From contig NZ_JNKU01000013.1 of assembly GCF_000702165.1 (NCBI RefSeq), positions 1 to 52,822 of the forward strand: a stretch of DNA of 52,822 nucleotides, in the 5' to 3' direction. This DNA is from Sharpea azabuensis DSM 18934 (GTDB lineage Bacteria > Bacillota_I > Bacilli_A > Erysipelotrichales > Coprobacillaceae). Of the stretch, positions 1 through 7,868 are shown piece by piece. A model generated the notes under the pieces. The model ran no database searches and was not told the origin of the DNA. It saw only the letters and a program-made list of their open reading frames with translations. Positions within the stretch are counted from its first letter, which is position 1. Each line of letters starts with the position of its first letter. Made by a program: the position numbers and the translations under genes.

Positions 1-86
1 TTCTTTGCTATATGGCACAGTTCTTTTATAGTTTTGTAGTCTTCCTTTGAAAGATGCTTTACTTGTTGTTTTACGGTAAGATGCAT
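1..86 (-). CDS. TnpB/OrfB-type transposon nuclease, N-terminal fragment (cut by window edge)
   Basis: Twenty-eight codons read leftward from an ATG at 86 and run off the window. The start MHLTVKQQVKHLSKEDY resembles the N-terminus of IS200/IS605-family OrfB (TnpB) proteins, RNA-guided nucleases associated with transposons. A strong AAGGGGAAAG ribosome site lies just upstream, and a TATAAT -10 box sits at 135-140 on the minus strand. Only the N-terminus is visible, so no catalytic RuvC residue can be checked. The family call rests on remembered similarity of a short stretch and on the hairpin-bearing left end next to it. Confidence 0.55.
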   Translation of the reverse strand, partial: MHLTVKQQVKHLSKEDYKTIKELCHIAK

Positions 87-200
87 ACAGCTTTCCCCTT
101 TCTAAAGACTAGGAAACAGGATTTCCTGTATGTATATTATATCATATCCCTAACCGCCATTCATCCCACGGCCCAAGGGCACGTGGGTTTTCTGTCGGGA
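87..200 (-). mobile_element. Probable left end of the IS200/IS605-like element
   Basis: The stretch upstream of the partial tnpB holds a nested hairpin at 165-187 (CCACG arm, inner GCCC-AA-GGGC, CGTGG arm). Such subterminal hairpins are typical of IS200/IS605 ends. No tnpA gene is present on this side, so the copy would be a tnpB-only element. The exact boundary is not resolvable; it is probably near 190-215. Confidence 0.4.
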
Positions 201-222
201 ACTTTATAAAAATAATCTATAG

Positions 223-266
223 AAAAGTGAAATATATCGATTATATCAATATATTTCACTTTTTTC
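223..266. terminator. AT-rich inverted repeat, possible bidirectional terminator
   Basis: AAGTGAAATATAT and ATATATTTCACTT form a 13-bp stem with an 11-base loop. It is followed by TTTTTTCTTTT on the plus strand. It lies between the IS left end and the glgA terminator. It could be a terminator, or part of the insertion flank. Confidence 0.5.
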
Positions 267-301
267 TTTTGTAACTGTAAAGCATCAAAATGATAAATAA
301 G

Positions 302-328
302 GAAAAAGAGGTCTGCATAGCAGACCTC
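302..328 (-). terminator. Intrinsic terminator of glgA
   Basis: On the minus strand GAGGTCTGC-TAT-GCAGACCTC is a perfect 9-bp stem followed by TTTTT. It lies about 25 bases past the glgA stop codon. Confidence 0.9.
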
Positions 329-351
329 AAATATAAAGACAAATCTTTTTA

Positions 352-2856
352 TTATCTTGTTAAATCGACATAGAGATCACGATACTGTCTTGCACTAGAT
401 TCCCAGCTTACATCCTTGTCCATGTTACGCTGTACCATCTCATCCCAGCACCATCTATTTGTGAAATAGAGTGTCTTCGCTCTGTTAATAGCATCCAACA
501 ATAATCCAGATTCATAACGGTCAAATGTGAAGCCATTGCCCCAGTTTGTAAATTCATTGTAAGGTTCAACAGTATCCTTTAAACCACCAGTTTCTCTGAC
601 AATAGGAATATCTCCATAGTGCATTGCAATTAACTGTGTTAATCCACATGGTTCAAAGCGAGAAGGCACTAGTAATGCATCTGCTCCTGCATAGATATGG
701 TGTGCTCTTGTTTCATCATACATGATATTTGAACATACTTGTCCTTTATAAGCATTTTCATAATATCTAAAGCTATCTTCGTACTGAGCATCACCTGTAC
801 CAAGGATAACAATCTGTGTATTACCATCAATAAGCTGAGGTAAGATTTCATTGACTAAGTCCAAGCCTTTCTGGTTAGTCAATCTTGAAACAAGACCAAT
901 CACAAACTTACCATCATCAACTTCTAAGCCTAATTCTTCCTGTAAAGCTTTCTTATTTTTACGTTTTTCTGTTAAGACATTACCTAAATCATAGTTATTC
1001 GCAAGTCTAGGATCAGTTGCCGGATTCCAGATATCATAGTCAATACCATTGACTATACCTCTTAACTTGCCTGAATGATATCTTAAGTGTGCATCAAGAT
1101 CTTCACCATATTCAGGTGTCTGAATTTCCCATGCATATGTGCCAGATACTGTTGTAATTGCATCTGCATAAGTAAGACCACCCTTAAGCATATTAGCATC
1201 CAACCATTTTACAGTTAAGGCATCTTTATTGAAGACATAGTCAGGAAGTCCAGTCCAGTAAGAAATCATCTTCTTGTCATAAACACCCTGGAAACGCAAG
1301 TTATGAATTGTTAGAACTGTTTTTGCTCTACCAATAGGTGTATCTTTAAACATTGTATCAAGATATACAGGAACCAGTGCAGCCTGCCAGTCATGGCAAT
1401 GGATGATATCTGGTTCCCAATCCATATAGTTCAATGCAGCTAAAGCAGCTTTTGAGAAATAACAGAACTTTGGAATATCATCAATTAAGTTCGTATATGG
1501 ATTACCATTTGTAAAGAATTCCTGGTTATCAATGAAGTCATAAACAACGCCATCCCATACATATTCCATAATTCCGACATAGAATGAACGACCATCACTA
1601 CATAAGTTCATATCAAATGATCCACGATAAACCATCTTATTCTGATATTTTTCAGGAATACAAGCATAACGAGGTAAGATAACCTTAACATCACAATTTT
1701 GCTTAGCTAATTCCTTAGGCAATGCATACATAACATCCCCTAATCCACCAGTCTTCACAAATGGATAACATTCAGAACCAATGAATGCCACACTTCTTCT
1801 TGGCTGTGGTAATTCTCTTACAGGTTCTTCTTTCTTCTCTTCAACAGGCTTTGTTTCTACCTTAGTTTCAGCTTTCTTTGCAGCTGGCTTTTCTTCCACC
1901 TTAGCTTCAGCTTTCTTTTCAGCTGGTTTCACTTCTGCCTTAGTCTCAGCTTTCTTTTCAGCTGGTTTTGCTTCAACCTTAGTTTCAGCTTTCTTTTCAG
2001 CTGGTTTTGCTTCTACCTTAGCTTCAGCTTTCTTTGCAGCTGGTTTTACTTCCGCCTTAGTTTCAGCCTTCTTTGCAGCCGCTTTTGCTTCTGCCTTAGC
2101 TTCAGCTTTCTTTGCAGCTGGTTTTGCTTCAACCTTAGTTTCAGCTTTCTTTTCAGCTGGTTTTGCTTCTACCTTAGCTTCAGCTTTCTTTGCAGCTGGT
2201 TTTACTTCCGCCTTAGTTTCAGCCTTCTTTGCAGCCGCTTTTGCTTCTGCCTTAGCTTCAGCTTTCTTTGCAGCTGGTTTTGCTTCAACCTTAGTTTCAG
2301 CTTTCTTTTCAGCTGGTTTTGCTTCTACCTTAGCTTCAGCTTTCTTTGCAGCTGGTTTTACTTCCGCCTTAGTTTCAGCCTTCTTTGCAGCCGCTTTTGC
2401 TTCTGCCTTAGCTTCAGCTTTCTTTGCAGCTGGTTTTGCTTCAACCTTAGTTTCAGCTTTCTTTTCAGCTGGTTTTACTTCTGCCTTAGCTTCGGCTTTC
2501 TTTTCAGCCGGTTTCACTTCTGCCTTAGTTTCAGCCTTCTTTTCAGCTGTTTTTTCTTCTGCCTTAGTTTCAGCTTTCTTTGCAGCTGGTTTCACTTCAA
2601 CCTTAGTTTCAGCTTTCTTTGCAGCTGGTTTTACTTCCACCTTAGCTTCAGCTTTCTTTGCAGCTGGTTTTGCTTCTACCTTAGTTTCAGTTTTCTTTTC
2701 TGCTGTTTTAACTTCAGTCGCAGTTTTTACTGTTGTTTTTATATCATCGGCTGCTTTAACAGGACTAGCAGTCGCAACTTTTGTATCATTTTTCACAGAC
2801 TTTACAGCTTTTCTCACTGCACGTGTCTTCTTTTTTCTCGTAGATTTTGCTGGCAT
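352..2856 (-). CDS. glgA: Glycogen synthase (ADP-glucose type, GT5) with long repetitive N-terminal tail
   Basis: Transfers glucose from ADP-glucose to the growing alpha-1,4-glucan in the cytoplasm. The C-terminal ~480 residues are a complete GT5 synthase: they open with VAFIGSECYPFVKTGGLGDV, whose KTGGLGDV loop binds ADP-glucose, and later contain PSRFEPCGLTQLIAM and the RETGGLKDTV nucleotide site. Ahead of it lies a tail of ~350 residues, mostly 22 tandem 13-residue units (KKAETKAEVKPAA type) after a basic start (MPAKSTRKKKTRAVRK). I prefer the ATG at 2856 because GGAGGAG sits six bases before it; an ATG at 2871 would overlap that site. No other glycogen genes are nearby, so it looks monocistronic. 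The tail is far outside the usual ~480-residue family length. Confidence 0.95.
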   Translation of the reverse strand: MPAKSTRKKKTRAVRKAVKSVKNDTKVATASPVKAADDIKTTVKTATEVKTAEKKTETKVEAKPAAKKAEAKVEVKPAAKKAETKVEVKPAAKKAETKAEEKTAEKKAETKAEVKPAEKKAEAKAEVKPAEKKAETKVEAKPAAKKAEAKAEAKAAAKKAETKAEVKPAAKKAEAKVEAKPAEKKAETKVEAKPAAKKAEAKAEAKAAAKKAETKAEVKPAAKKAEAKVEAKPAEKKAETKVEAKPAAKKAEAKAEAKAAAKKAETKAEVKPAAKKAEAKVEAKPAEKKAETKVEAKPAEKKAETKAEVKPAEKKAEAKVEEKPAAKKAETKVETKPVEEKKEEPVRELPQPRRSVAFIGSECYPFVKTGGLGDVMYALPKELAKQNCDVKVILPRYACIPEKYQNKMVYRGSFDMNLCSDGRSFYVGIMEYVWDGVVYDFIDNQEFFTNGNPYTNLIDDIPKFCYFSKAALAALNYMDWEPDIIHCHDWQAALVPVYLDTMFKDTPIGRAKTVLTIHNLRFQGVYDKKMISYWTGLPDYVFNKDALTVKWLDANMLKGGLTYADAITTVSGTYAWEIQTPEYGEDLDAHLRYHSGKLRGIVNGIDYDIWNPATDPRLANNYDLGNVLTEKRKNKKALQEELGLEVDDGKFVIGLVSRLTNQKGLDLVNEILPQLIDGNTQIVILGTGDAQYEDSFRYYENAYKGQVCSNIMYDETRAHHIYAGADALLVPSRFEPCGLTQLIAMHYGDIPIVRETGGLKDTVEPYNEFTNWGNGFTFDRYESGLLLDAINRAKTLYFTNRWCWDEMVQRNMDKDVSWESSARQYRDLYVDLTR
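1839..2696 (-). repeat. Coding tandem repeat, 22 x 39 bp, with a 156-bp higher-order unit
   Basis: Each 39-bp unit encodes a 13-residue Lys/Ala/Glu segment usually ending in a KPA step. A marker (gcttcaacc on the plus strand) recurs at 1970, 2126, 2282 and 2438, exactly 156 bp apart. Four units are therefore copied as a block three times in near-identical form. This indicates recent slippage or unequal exchange. The reading frame is kept throughout. Confidence 0.95.
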
Positions 2857-2886
2857 AATATTCTCCTCCATTTAATCATCGAAGAC

Positions 2887-2918
2887 ATTATATCACATTA
2901 TCAATCATGAAAAAATCC
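2887..2918 (-). promoter_or_regulatory. glgA promoter (extended -10)
   Basis: The minus strand carries TGATATAAT, an extended -10 box, about 30 bases upstream of the start codon. The -35 region (TTTTTC) is weak. Confidence 0.6.
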
Positions 2919-2962
2919 CAGTTCAAATTCTCTTATAAAAAACAATCATCTTTCATATTTTG

Positions 2963-2999
2963 AAAATAAAAGAACCAGGTGCAATAAGTATCCTGGTTC
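2963..2999 (-). terminator. Intrinsic terminator of the surface-protein operon
   Basis: GAACCAGG and CCTGGTTC pair across a 12-base loop, followed by TTTTATTTT on the minus strand, just past the stop codon at 3008. Confidence 0.85.
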
Positions 3000-3007
3000 A
3001 AAATATT

Positions 3008-4726
3008 CTAATTATTACAACTATTTGTGGCATTCATTTTTGTTGGAGCAGGAGAATCCCAAATAGCATATAAGTCATATACCTTACAATCATCACGATT
3101 ATAGACTGGACTCATATCCGTTGGAAGATATGTCTTACCTGTACCATCCTGCTTCGTATTCCAATATAAGAAAGTATGACCTTCACGAACCGGTTTATAA
3201 GCAGATAGTTTTGATGCCTTCCATCCACAGATATCAAATTCCGATACAGTATAATCGAATGGATCATCATACTTACTTCCAGTTCTACTATATGTATATG
3301 TTCCACCATTCATATGCAATCTTACAATAGAGCCCATTTGATATGATTGACCATTAATAATGCCTGTAAACTTATTGAATACAGGGATAGGATATTGGAA
3401 TGATGTATACTGGAACATTGCATTATTATCATTGTCTTTAAATAGCTCAACAGGTAAATTCCTGTTCTTAATACCAGAGATATCTTTAAGATAATATGCT
3501 CCAGTCAACATTCTCCAACAACTCTTTACATTATGGACATCCCAATTTTTTAAAGCATCCAGGTTACGCAAACTTAGACATCCTATTTTTGGTGTGTCTA
3601 CTCCCCATTGATTTGGTGTCCAGTTCGCACCACCAAATAGCCAATTGAGGTTTGTGACTTTTGAAGTATTCCATTTTGCAATAGGAGATATATTCGATAA
3701 AGATGGACAAGAATAGAATAACTCACTAAATGATGTTGTTCTGCTTGTATCCATGTCTGCAAGCCCACTTATATCCTTTAGTTTCCATAGACAACTAAAC
3801 ATTGAACCAGCATCCGTATTCATATAAGTAGGTTCACCATCAGCAGTTGCTTCACTCCACCAATATAGCGTACCTTCTCCATTAGGCTTATCTTCAACAA
3901 ACCATGCATAGATTTTATAATCAGAGTCTTGTGTTGAAACAAGATTTGTGCTTGTCTTATATTTTTCTGGTATTTGTGATGCATGTTTAATGGCTTCAAT
4001 GTTTGTATTGACCATTCTATAGCTACCCGCACTAAAACTGTTCCCTTTTGCGTTATGTGATAGACTTAGAATCTTATCATGGAAAGCTGGACCATCTATA
4101 AATGTTGCTTCTTTCTTCTTCCACACTGCATAAACATCAATATCATCAGTTATCTTTGCAGTATTTATATCAAAAGTTTTACCTGTACCATCAGGAGTGT
4201 AGTTCCAGCTCATCAAGCGATATGTTTTTCTACTAGGATCTTGATACTCATATCCTTTGGCAACATCATTTTTATTCGTTTTATCATTTTGTATATAGCC
4301 AACAATATGAGTATCTTTGCCTCCTGCAAATACTGCGTCTTTCGCGTTCGCATGATATGTAACAACTGGTGGGCGGAAGCTATAAGTATAAGTAATATCT
4401 TTTGTTATTTCAGTGGATGTATCCGGTATTGCTGGACTCCAGCTTCCATGAGCTGTATAGCCAGCAGCAGGCTTCATATTTGTTGGAATTTGATTTAGAG
4501 ATAACGTTTTTCCATAAGGCACACTAAATGTAATAGGATCTGTTGATCCATCTTCAAATGTACCATACTCAACAGTAAAAGTTACTGTCATATTCTTTCT
4601 CGCAATATATGTTATATCTTGCGTATTAGAGCGGGTTGTAGAATATGCAAATACACTGACTTCACAAAGAAGCATCATCACAAAAATAGCAGCAAGAGAT
4701 GCAAGAAAACGTGTTATTTTTTTCAT
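3008..4726 (-). CDS. Secreted surface protein with InlB-type and BspA/DUF285 repeats
   Basis: A 572-residue exported protein. Residues 1-27 are a signal peptide (MKKITRF, hydrophobic core, VSVFAYS cleavage region). Two segments (about 120-205 and 475-560) have the pattern of Listeria-Bacteroides (InlB B) repeats, ending in VYAVW and LYAIW. Between them lies a BspA/DUF285-like stretch (DMDTSRTTSFSELFYSC, WNTSKVTNLNWLF). No LPxTG anchor is visible at the C-terminus, which ends NATNSCNN, so it may be secreted or held by another protein. Its GGGGAGGA ribosome site lies inside the end of the upstream gene, two bases away, indicating an operon. Likely role is adhesion or extracellular binding; substrate unknown. 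Confidence 0.8.
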   Translation of the reverse strand: MKKITRFLASLAAIFVMMLLCEVSVFAYSTTRSNTQDITYIARKNMTVTFTVEYGTFEDGSTDPITFSVPYGKTLSLNQIPTNMKPAAGYTAHGSWSPAIPDTSTEITKDITYTYSFRPPVVTYHANAKDAVFAGGKDTHIVGYIQNDKTNKNDVAKGYEYQDPSRKTYRLMSWNYTPDGTGKTFDINTAKITDDIDVYAVWKKKEATFIDGPAFHDKILSLSHNAKGNSFSAGSYRMVNTNIEAIKHASQIPEKYKTSTNLVSTQDSDYKIYAWFVEDKPNGEGTLYWWSEATADGEPTYMNTDAGSMFSCLWKLKDISGLADMDTSRTTSFSELFYSCPSLSNISPIAKWNTSKVTNLNWLFGGANWTPNQWGVDTPKIGCLSLRNLDALKNWDVHNVKSCWRMLTGAYYLKDISGIKNRNLPVELFKDNDNNAMFQYTSFQYPIPVFNKFTGIINGQSYQMGSIVRLHMNGGTYTYSRTGSKYDDPFDYTVSEFDICGWKASKLSAYKPVREGHTFLYWNTKQDGTGKTYLPTDMSPVYNRDDCKVYDLYAIWDSPAPTKMNATNSCNN

Positions 4727-4728
4727 TA

Positions 4729-5373
4729 CTATTCCTCCCCTCTGTGATTTTTAAACAAACGCATCATTTCATAAATAATAGCACCACTAGAAGCAACTAA
4801 TATCAAGACATAAAGAGCTATTTGTGTATTGTCACCAGTTTTAAGCAATTTCGTCTTCTTTGCTGGCTGATGCGTATTCTTCATGTTTGTTGATGAGCCA
4901 TTTGTTTTTGCAGCTTTAGTAATGACTTGTGCTTTATCTTTCCATGGTTCATCTTTTGAGTAATCAGCTTTATCAACTTCACTTGCATTAACAGCTTCAG
5001 CATAGGCACTTATTTTAACCTTTGATAATGAAACATCACTATTTTTCAATGTAACATCAACAAACATTGGCGTTGAAATATTCTTTGATGCAAGTGCAGG
5101 TTCAAAATAATAATATTCCCCACACTTCTTCCAGTTTTCACCTTTAACATGAACGTCATAAGAAGCACCTGTTTTTAAATCCGAAACAGTGGCAGAAATA
5201 CGTACATATGATATGTCACTGCCATTGTTCTTAACACTCAGCTTATATTGTTGCGTCTTCCCAAACTCTGTCTCAACGACCTCTTGTGCAGGTTCCTCCA
5301 ACAAGGAAATAGCTGATCCAGATGCGTAGACAGGCGCACTAGAAAAAGCTAGGATGCCTGCCATAGCCAGCAT
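4729..5373 (-). CDS. Cell-wall-anchored surface protein, signal peptide interrupted by an amber codon (possible pseudogene)
   Basis: The product has the end of a signal peptide (LAMAGILAFSSAPVYA), a beta-rich ectodomain, and a C-terminal LLKTGD motif, hydrophobic span (ALYVLILVASSGAIIYEMM) and basic tail typical of sortase substrates. The intended start is very probably the ATG at 5412, preceded by GGGAG: it encodes MSTFRKLY, then TAG at 5386-5388, then ICCLMLAMAG in the same frame. Only an internal ATG (5373), without a good ribosome site, gives the open frame listed. The sorting motif also has Leu where LPxTG proteins have Pro. Expression as an exported anchored protein is doubtful. It lies two bases upstream of the DUF285 protein in an apparent operon. 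Confidence 0.7.
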   Translation of the reverse strand: MLAMAGILAFSSAPVYASGSAISLLEEPAQEVVETEFGKTQQYKLSVKNNGSDISYVRISATVSDLKTGASYDVHVKGENWKKCGEYYYFEPALASKNISTPMFVDVTLKNSDVSLSKVKISAYAEAVNASEVDKADYSKDEPWKDKAQVITKAAKTNGSSTNMKNTHQPAKKTKLLKTGDNTQIALYVLILVASSGAIIYEMMRLFKNHRGEE

Positions 5374-5385
5374 TAGACAACATAT

Positions 5386-5412
5386 CTAGTATAGCTTTCT
5401 AAATGTAGACAT
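5386..5412 (-). pseudogene. Original N-terminal codons of the anchored surface protein, ended by TAG
   Basis: ATG at 5412 with GGGAG eight to nine bases upstream encodes MSTFRKLY then TAG. The frame continues directly into the gene at 5373. The charged n-region and the following hydrophobic stretch together form one normal signal peptide, so the stop is most simply a nonsense mutation. Confidence 0.7.
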
Positions 5413-5644
5413 AAATTTCAATCTCCCTTCATAGTATTATCCCAAATGATATATCTACATCTTTATTTTATTTTTTTATAACATTTCAAGTTAAATAGAA
5501 TACACATAACATGAATTTATATAATGTATACTTAATATTCGTCACATAATCACAATATCATCAACATAATGGTATATATATCACTAACGTTTTATTCTAG
5601 ATTTTTATAGCCAAAACAACTTGTCCTATGTAAAATCCGCATTA

Positions 5645-5670
5645 AAAAAAGCCACGAAGATTTCTTCGTG
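5645..5670 (-). terminator. Intrinsic terminator
   Basis: On the minus strand CACGAAG-AAAT-CTTCGTG is followed by GCTTTTTTT. It closes the coding region that ends at 5681. Confidence 0.9.
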
Positions 5671-5680
5671 ACTCTAAAAA

Positions 5681-6304
5681 CTACCATGCAGTAGCGATAT
5701 CTAATTGTGTTGGATTACGTAATGCGAATGATCCCGTATCAACGACAATACCCATACCTAATGATGTAGGAAGGATAGTGCCCTTTGGACGAATGGATAA
5801 GTTAGCTGCCACCATGACATAGTCACCAAGCATCTTTACACCATCTTCTCTTACCCAATATCTTGCATTGTTGCCTCTAGCGCGCATAGCACTGACAACG
5901 TTATTCATATTCATATTATAAAAAGATTCTTTACCACTTGGGCCATTGAATACACCGGCACTTCTTGTAAGTCTGCCACCACGACTAACGTAGCGTGTTG
6001 TTTGTACCTGTGCTTTTGCCTGAGATGCTGCTTTTGCCTTTGCTTTAGCTTCTGCTTCAGCCTTAGCTTTTGCTTCAGCTTCTGCTCTTGCTTTTTCTTC
6101 AGCGGTTTTTCTTGCTGCTTCTTCAGCTGCTTTCTGGGCATCAATTTCTGCCTGAATCTTTGCAGCTGTTTCTTTTACAACATTGGCTGTCTCTTCATGA
6201 GCAACCTGTAAGCTATCTTTTGTTGAAGCTGCCTGTGATGCAACATCAATGGTAATTAATTCTTGTTTTGTTTCCTTAATATTTTCAGCGTTAACTTTTG
6301 ACAC
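5681..6304 (-). CDS. Exported coiled-coil protein with 3D-like C-terminal domain, signal peptide interrupted by TGA
   Basis: Residues ~30-100 are a charged Ala/Glu/Lys coiled coil. The C-terminal ~90 residues (SAGVFNGPSGKESFYN, YWVREDGVKMLGDYVMVAA, GMGIVVDTG, PTQLDIATAW) resemble the 3D/RlpA-like double-psi barrel domain of cell-wall hydrolase-type proteins; this assignment is moderate. The listed start is a GTG with no clear ribosome site. In the same frame an ATG pair at 6362-6367, with GAGG upstream, gives MMN, then TGA (6356-6358), then KKLSALVLSLALISSVQVSK and VNA, a perfect signal peptide. The gene therefore appears to be disabled by one stop codon, or read through it. Confidence 0.7.
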   Translation of the reverse strand: MSKVNAENIKETKQELITIDVASQAASTKDSLQVAHEETANVVKETAAKIQAEIDAQKAAEEAARKTAEEKARAEAEAKAKAEAEAKAKAKAASQAKAQVQTTRYVSRGGRLTRSAGVFNGPSGKESFYNMNMNNVVSAMRARGNNARYWVREDGVKMLGDYVMVAANLSIRPKGTILPTSLGMGIVVDTGSFALRNPTQLDIATAW

Positions 6305-6355
6305 TTGTACGCTAGAGATTAAAGCTAAGCTTAATACTAACGCACTTAATTTCTT

Positions 6356-6367
6356 TCAATTCATCAT
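6356..6367 (-). pseudogene. Original start (MMN) and TGA inside the signal peptide
   Basis: ATG ATG AAT TGA, with GCGAGG upstream, is in frame with the gene that begins at 6304. Replacing TGA by TGG (Trp) would restore a complete signal peptide. TGA is a real stop elsewhere in this window. Confidence 0.7.
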
Positions 6368-6406
6368 AAATTTACCTCGCTTTTTAAGTTCTGTTTTACT
6401 ATACAC

Positions 6407-6512
6407 AACTTAAGAATTTTTGTCAAATATTTTATTGATAAAATCAACATTTTTTGAGTTTCTTAATTATTTCTTAAGCAATTTCTTAAGAAATTAAGAA
6501 TCTTAAGAAATA
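6407..6512. repeat. Cluster of TTCTTAAG / TTAAGAA boxes
   Basis: The AT-rich gap between the aminotransferase and the exported protein holds several copies of TTCTTAA and its complement, including TTCTTAAGAAA, TTAAGAATCTTAAGAAA and an outlying ACTTAAGAAT at 6407. They could be operator sites or simply low-complexity sequence. Confidence 0.4.
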
Positions 6513-6513
6513 G

Positions 6514-6538
6514 AAAAAACGCCCATTATATGGACGTT
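6514..6538 (-). terminator. Intrinsic terminator of the aminotransferase gene
   Basis: On the minus strand AACGTCCAT-ATA-ATGGGCGTT (one G-U pair) is followed by TTTTTT. It lies just past the stop codon at 6547. Confidence 0.85.
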
Positions 6539-6546
6539 TTTTGAAT

Positions 6547-7815
6547 TTAAATTAATTGTTCTAGAGAGACCATTTTTACGACTGTCGCAAAGACTTCAGC
6601 AGCTAATTTTATTTCATCAAGTGGCGGTAATGTAGGTGCAATACGAATATTTGCATCATCTGGATCCTTGCCATATGGGTATGTTGCGCCTGCTCCTGTC
6701 ATCACAACACCAGCTTCTTTCATCTTACCAACAATTGCCTTTGCAGTGTTCTTATTGCCAGTAAAGGAAATGAAATAGCCACCTCTAGGTTTGCTCCAGC
6801 TGCCAACACCTAAGCCTGTTAATTCACGATCAAGTATTTCTTCAACAGCTTCAAACTTAGGTCTGATAATATCCGCATGTTTTTTCATATGTTCCTTTAA
6901 GCCATTGATATCTTTAAAGTAAAGTACATGTCTTAATTGATTAAGCTTATCATGACCAATCGTCTGATGTTTCATCTGGTTAAGGATATCTTTCTTGTTG
7001 TCCTGTGATGTTGCTAGGGCTGCAATACCAGCGCCAGGGAATGTAATCTTGCTTGTTGAACCAAATTTATAGACAAGATTAGGATGTCCTGCTTTTTTAC
7101 ATTCTTCTAAGATATCATGAATATTGATTTCTTCATAGAGATGATGTACACAATAGGCATTATCCCAATAAATTCTAAAGTCCTTGGCAGCTGGTTCTAG
7201 TGCTGCTAGGCGTTGAATCACTTCATCACTGTATACGACTCCACCTGGATTAGAATACTTTGGTACACACCAGATACCTTTAACTGTAGGATCTTTGACA
7301 TATTCTTCAACCATATCCATATTTGGACCATAATCATCCATCGGAATATTAATCATCTCAAAGCCAAAGAACTCCGTAATACCGAAGTGTCGATCATAGC
7401 CAGGTACTGGGCATAGCCACTTAATTTTGCCCTGCTTACAAAATGGCATTTCACCCATCACACCAAAACTATAGCTACGAGAAATCTGGTCATACATGAT
7501 ATTCAATGAGGAATTACCATAAATAATCATATCTTCAGGCTTACTATCCATCATATCAGCCATGAGCTTCTTAGCTTCCATCAAGCCATCAAGACAGCCA
7601 TAGTTTCTTGCATCCGTGCCATCCGATGCTGTTAAATCAGATTCTGCATTAATGACATCCAACATACCTCTTGACAAATCAAGCTGATCACTTCCTGGCT
7701 TACCCCTTGCCATATTAAGTGATAAATTCATATCAAGATATTTCTGATATTGAGCTTTTAAACGAGATAATTCTTCTTGTCTTTTTTCTTTTGATAAATC
7801 TTTATAAGCTTTCAT
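6547..7815 (-). CDS. Aspartate aminotransferase, type Ic (MocR-like fold type I)
   Basis: A PLP-dependent aminotransferase of 422 residues, full length for the group. It interconverts aspartate/2-oxoglutarate and oxaloacetate/glutamate. The PLP-binding lysine is in FGSTSKITFPGAG; NARGKPGSDQLDLSRGM near residue 35 and CVPKYSNPGGVVYSDE near residue 185 are typical of this subgroup, often annotated as aspartate aminotransferase 1c or as a MocR-like aminotransferase. The domain starts at the first residues, so there is no MocR DNA-binding head. It stands alone between terminators. Substrate preference is inferred from the family. Confidence 0.85.
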   Translation of the reverse strand: MKAYKDLSKEKRQEELSRLKAQYQKYLDMNLSLNMARGKPGSDQLDLSRGMLDVINAESDLTASDGTDARNYGCLDGLMEAKKLMADMMDSKPEDMIIYGNSSLNIMYDQISRSYSFGVMGEMPFCKQGKIKWLCPVPGYDRHFGITEFFGFEMINIPMDDYGPNMDMVEEYVKDPTVKGIWCVPKYSNPGGVVYSDEVIQRLAALEPAAKDFRIYWDNAYCVHHLYEEINIHDILEECKKAGHPNLVYKFGSTSKITFPGAGIAALATSQDNKKDILNQMKHQTIGHDKLNQLRHVLYFKDINGLKEHMKKHADIIRPKFEAVEEILDRELTGLGVGSWSKPRGGYFISFTGNKNTAKAIVGKMKEAGVVMTGAGATYPYGKDPDDANIRIAPTLPPLDEIKLAAEVFATVVKMVSLEQLI

Positions 7816-7868
7816 CTATTCTCTCCTTTTTGCATTTATTATACACATGAAATAATTATCTCACAAGA

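Noticed and set aside
1839-2696. Regular repeats that might suggest a CRISPR array
   Set aside because: The units are contiguous 39-bp coding repeats without unique spacers.
1781-2875. Long plus-strand open frame rich in Ala, Phe and Ser
   Set aside because: It is the antisense of the glgA repeat; the repeat keeps all frames open. It has no ribosome site and the opposite strand encodes a clear glycogen synthase.
5386-6358. Reassignment of TGA or TAG as sense codons in this organism
   Set aside because: TGA ends hisF exactly at the hisI start (ATGA overlap), ends the alarmone synthetase and tnpB, and TAG ends several genes such as hisH and the AEC transporter. Trp is encoded by TGG throughout.
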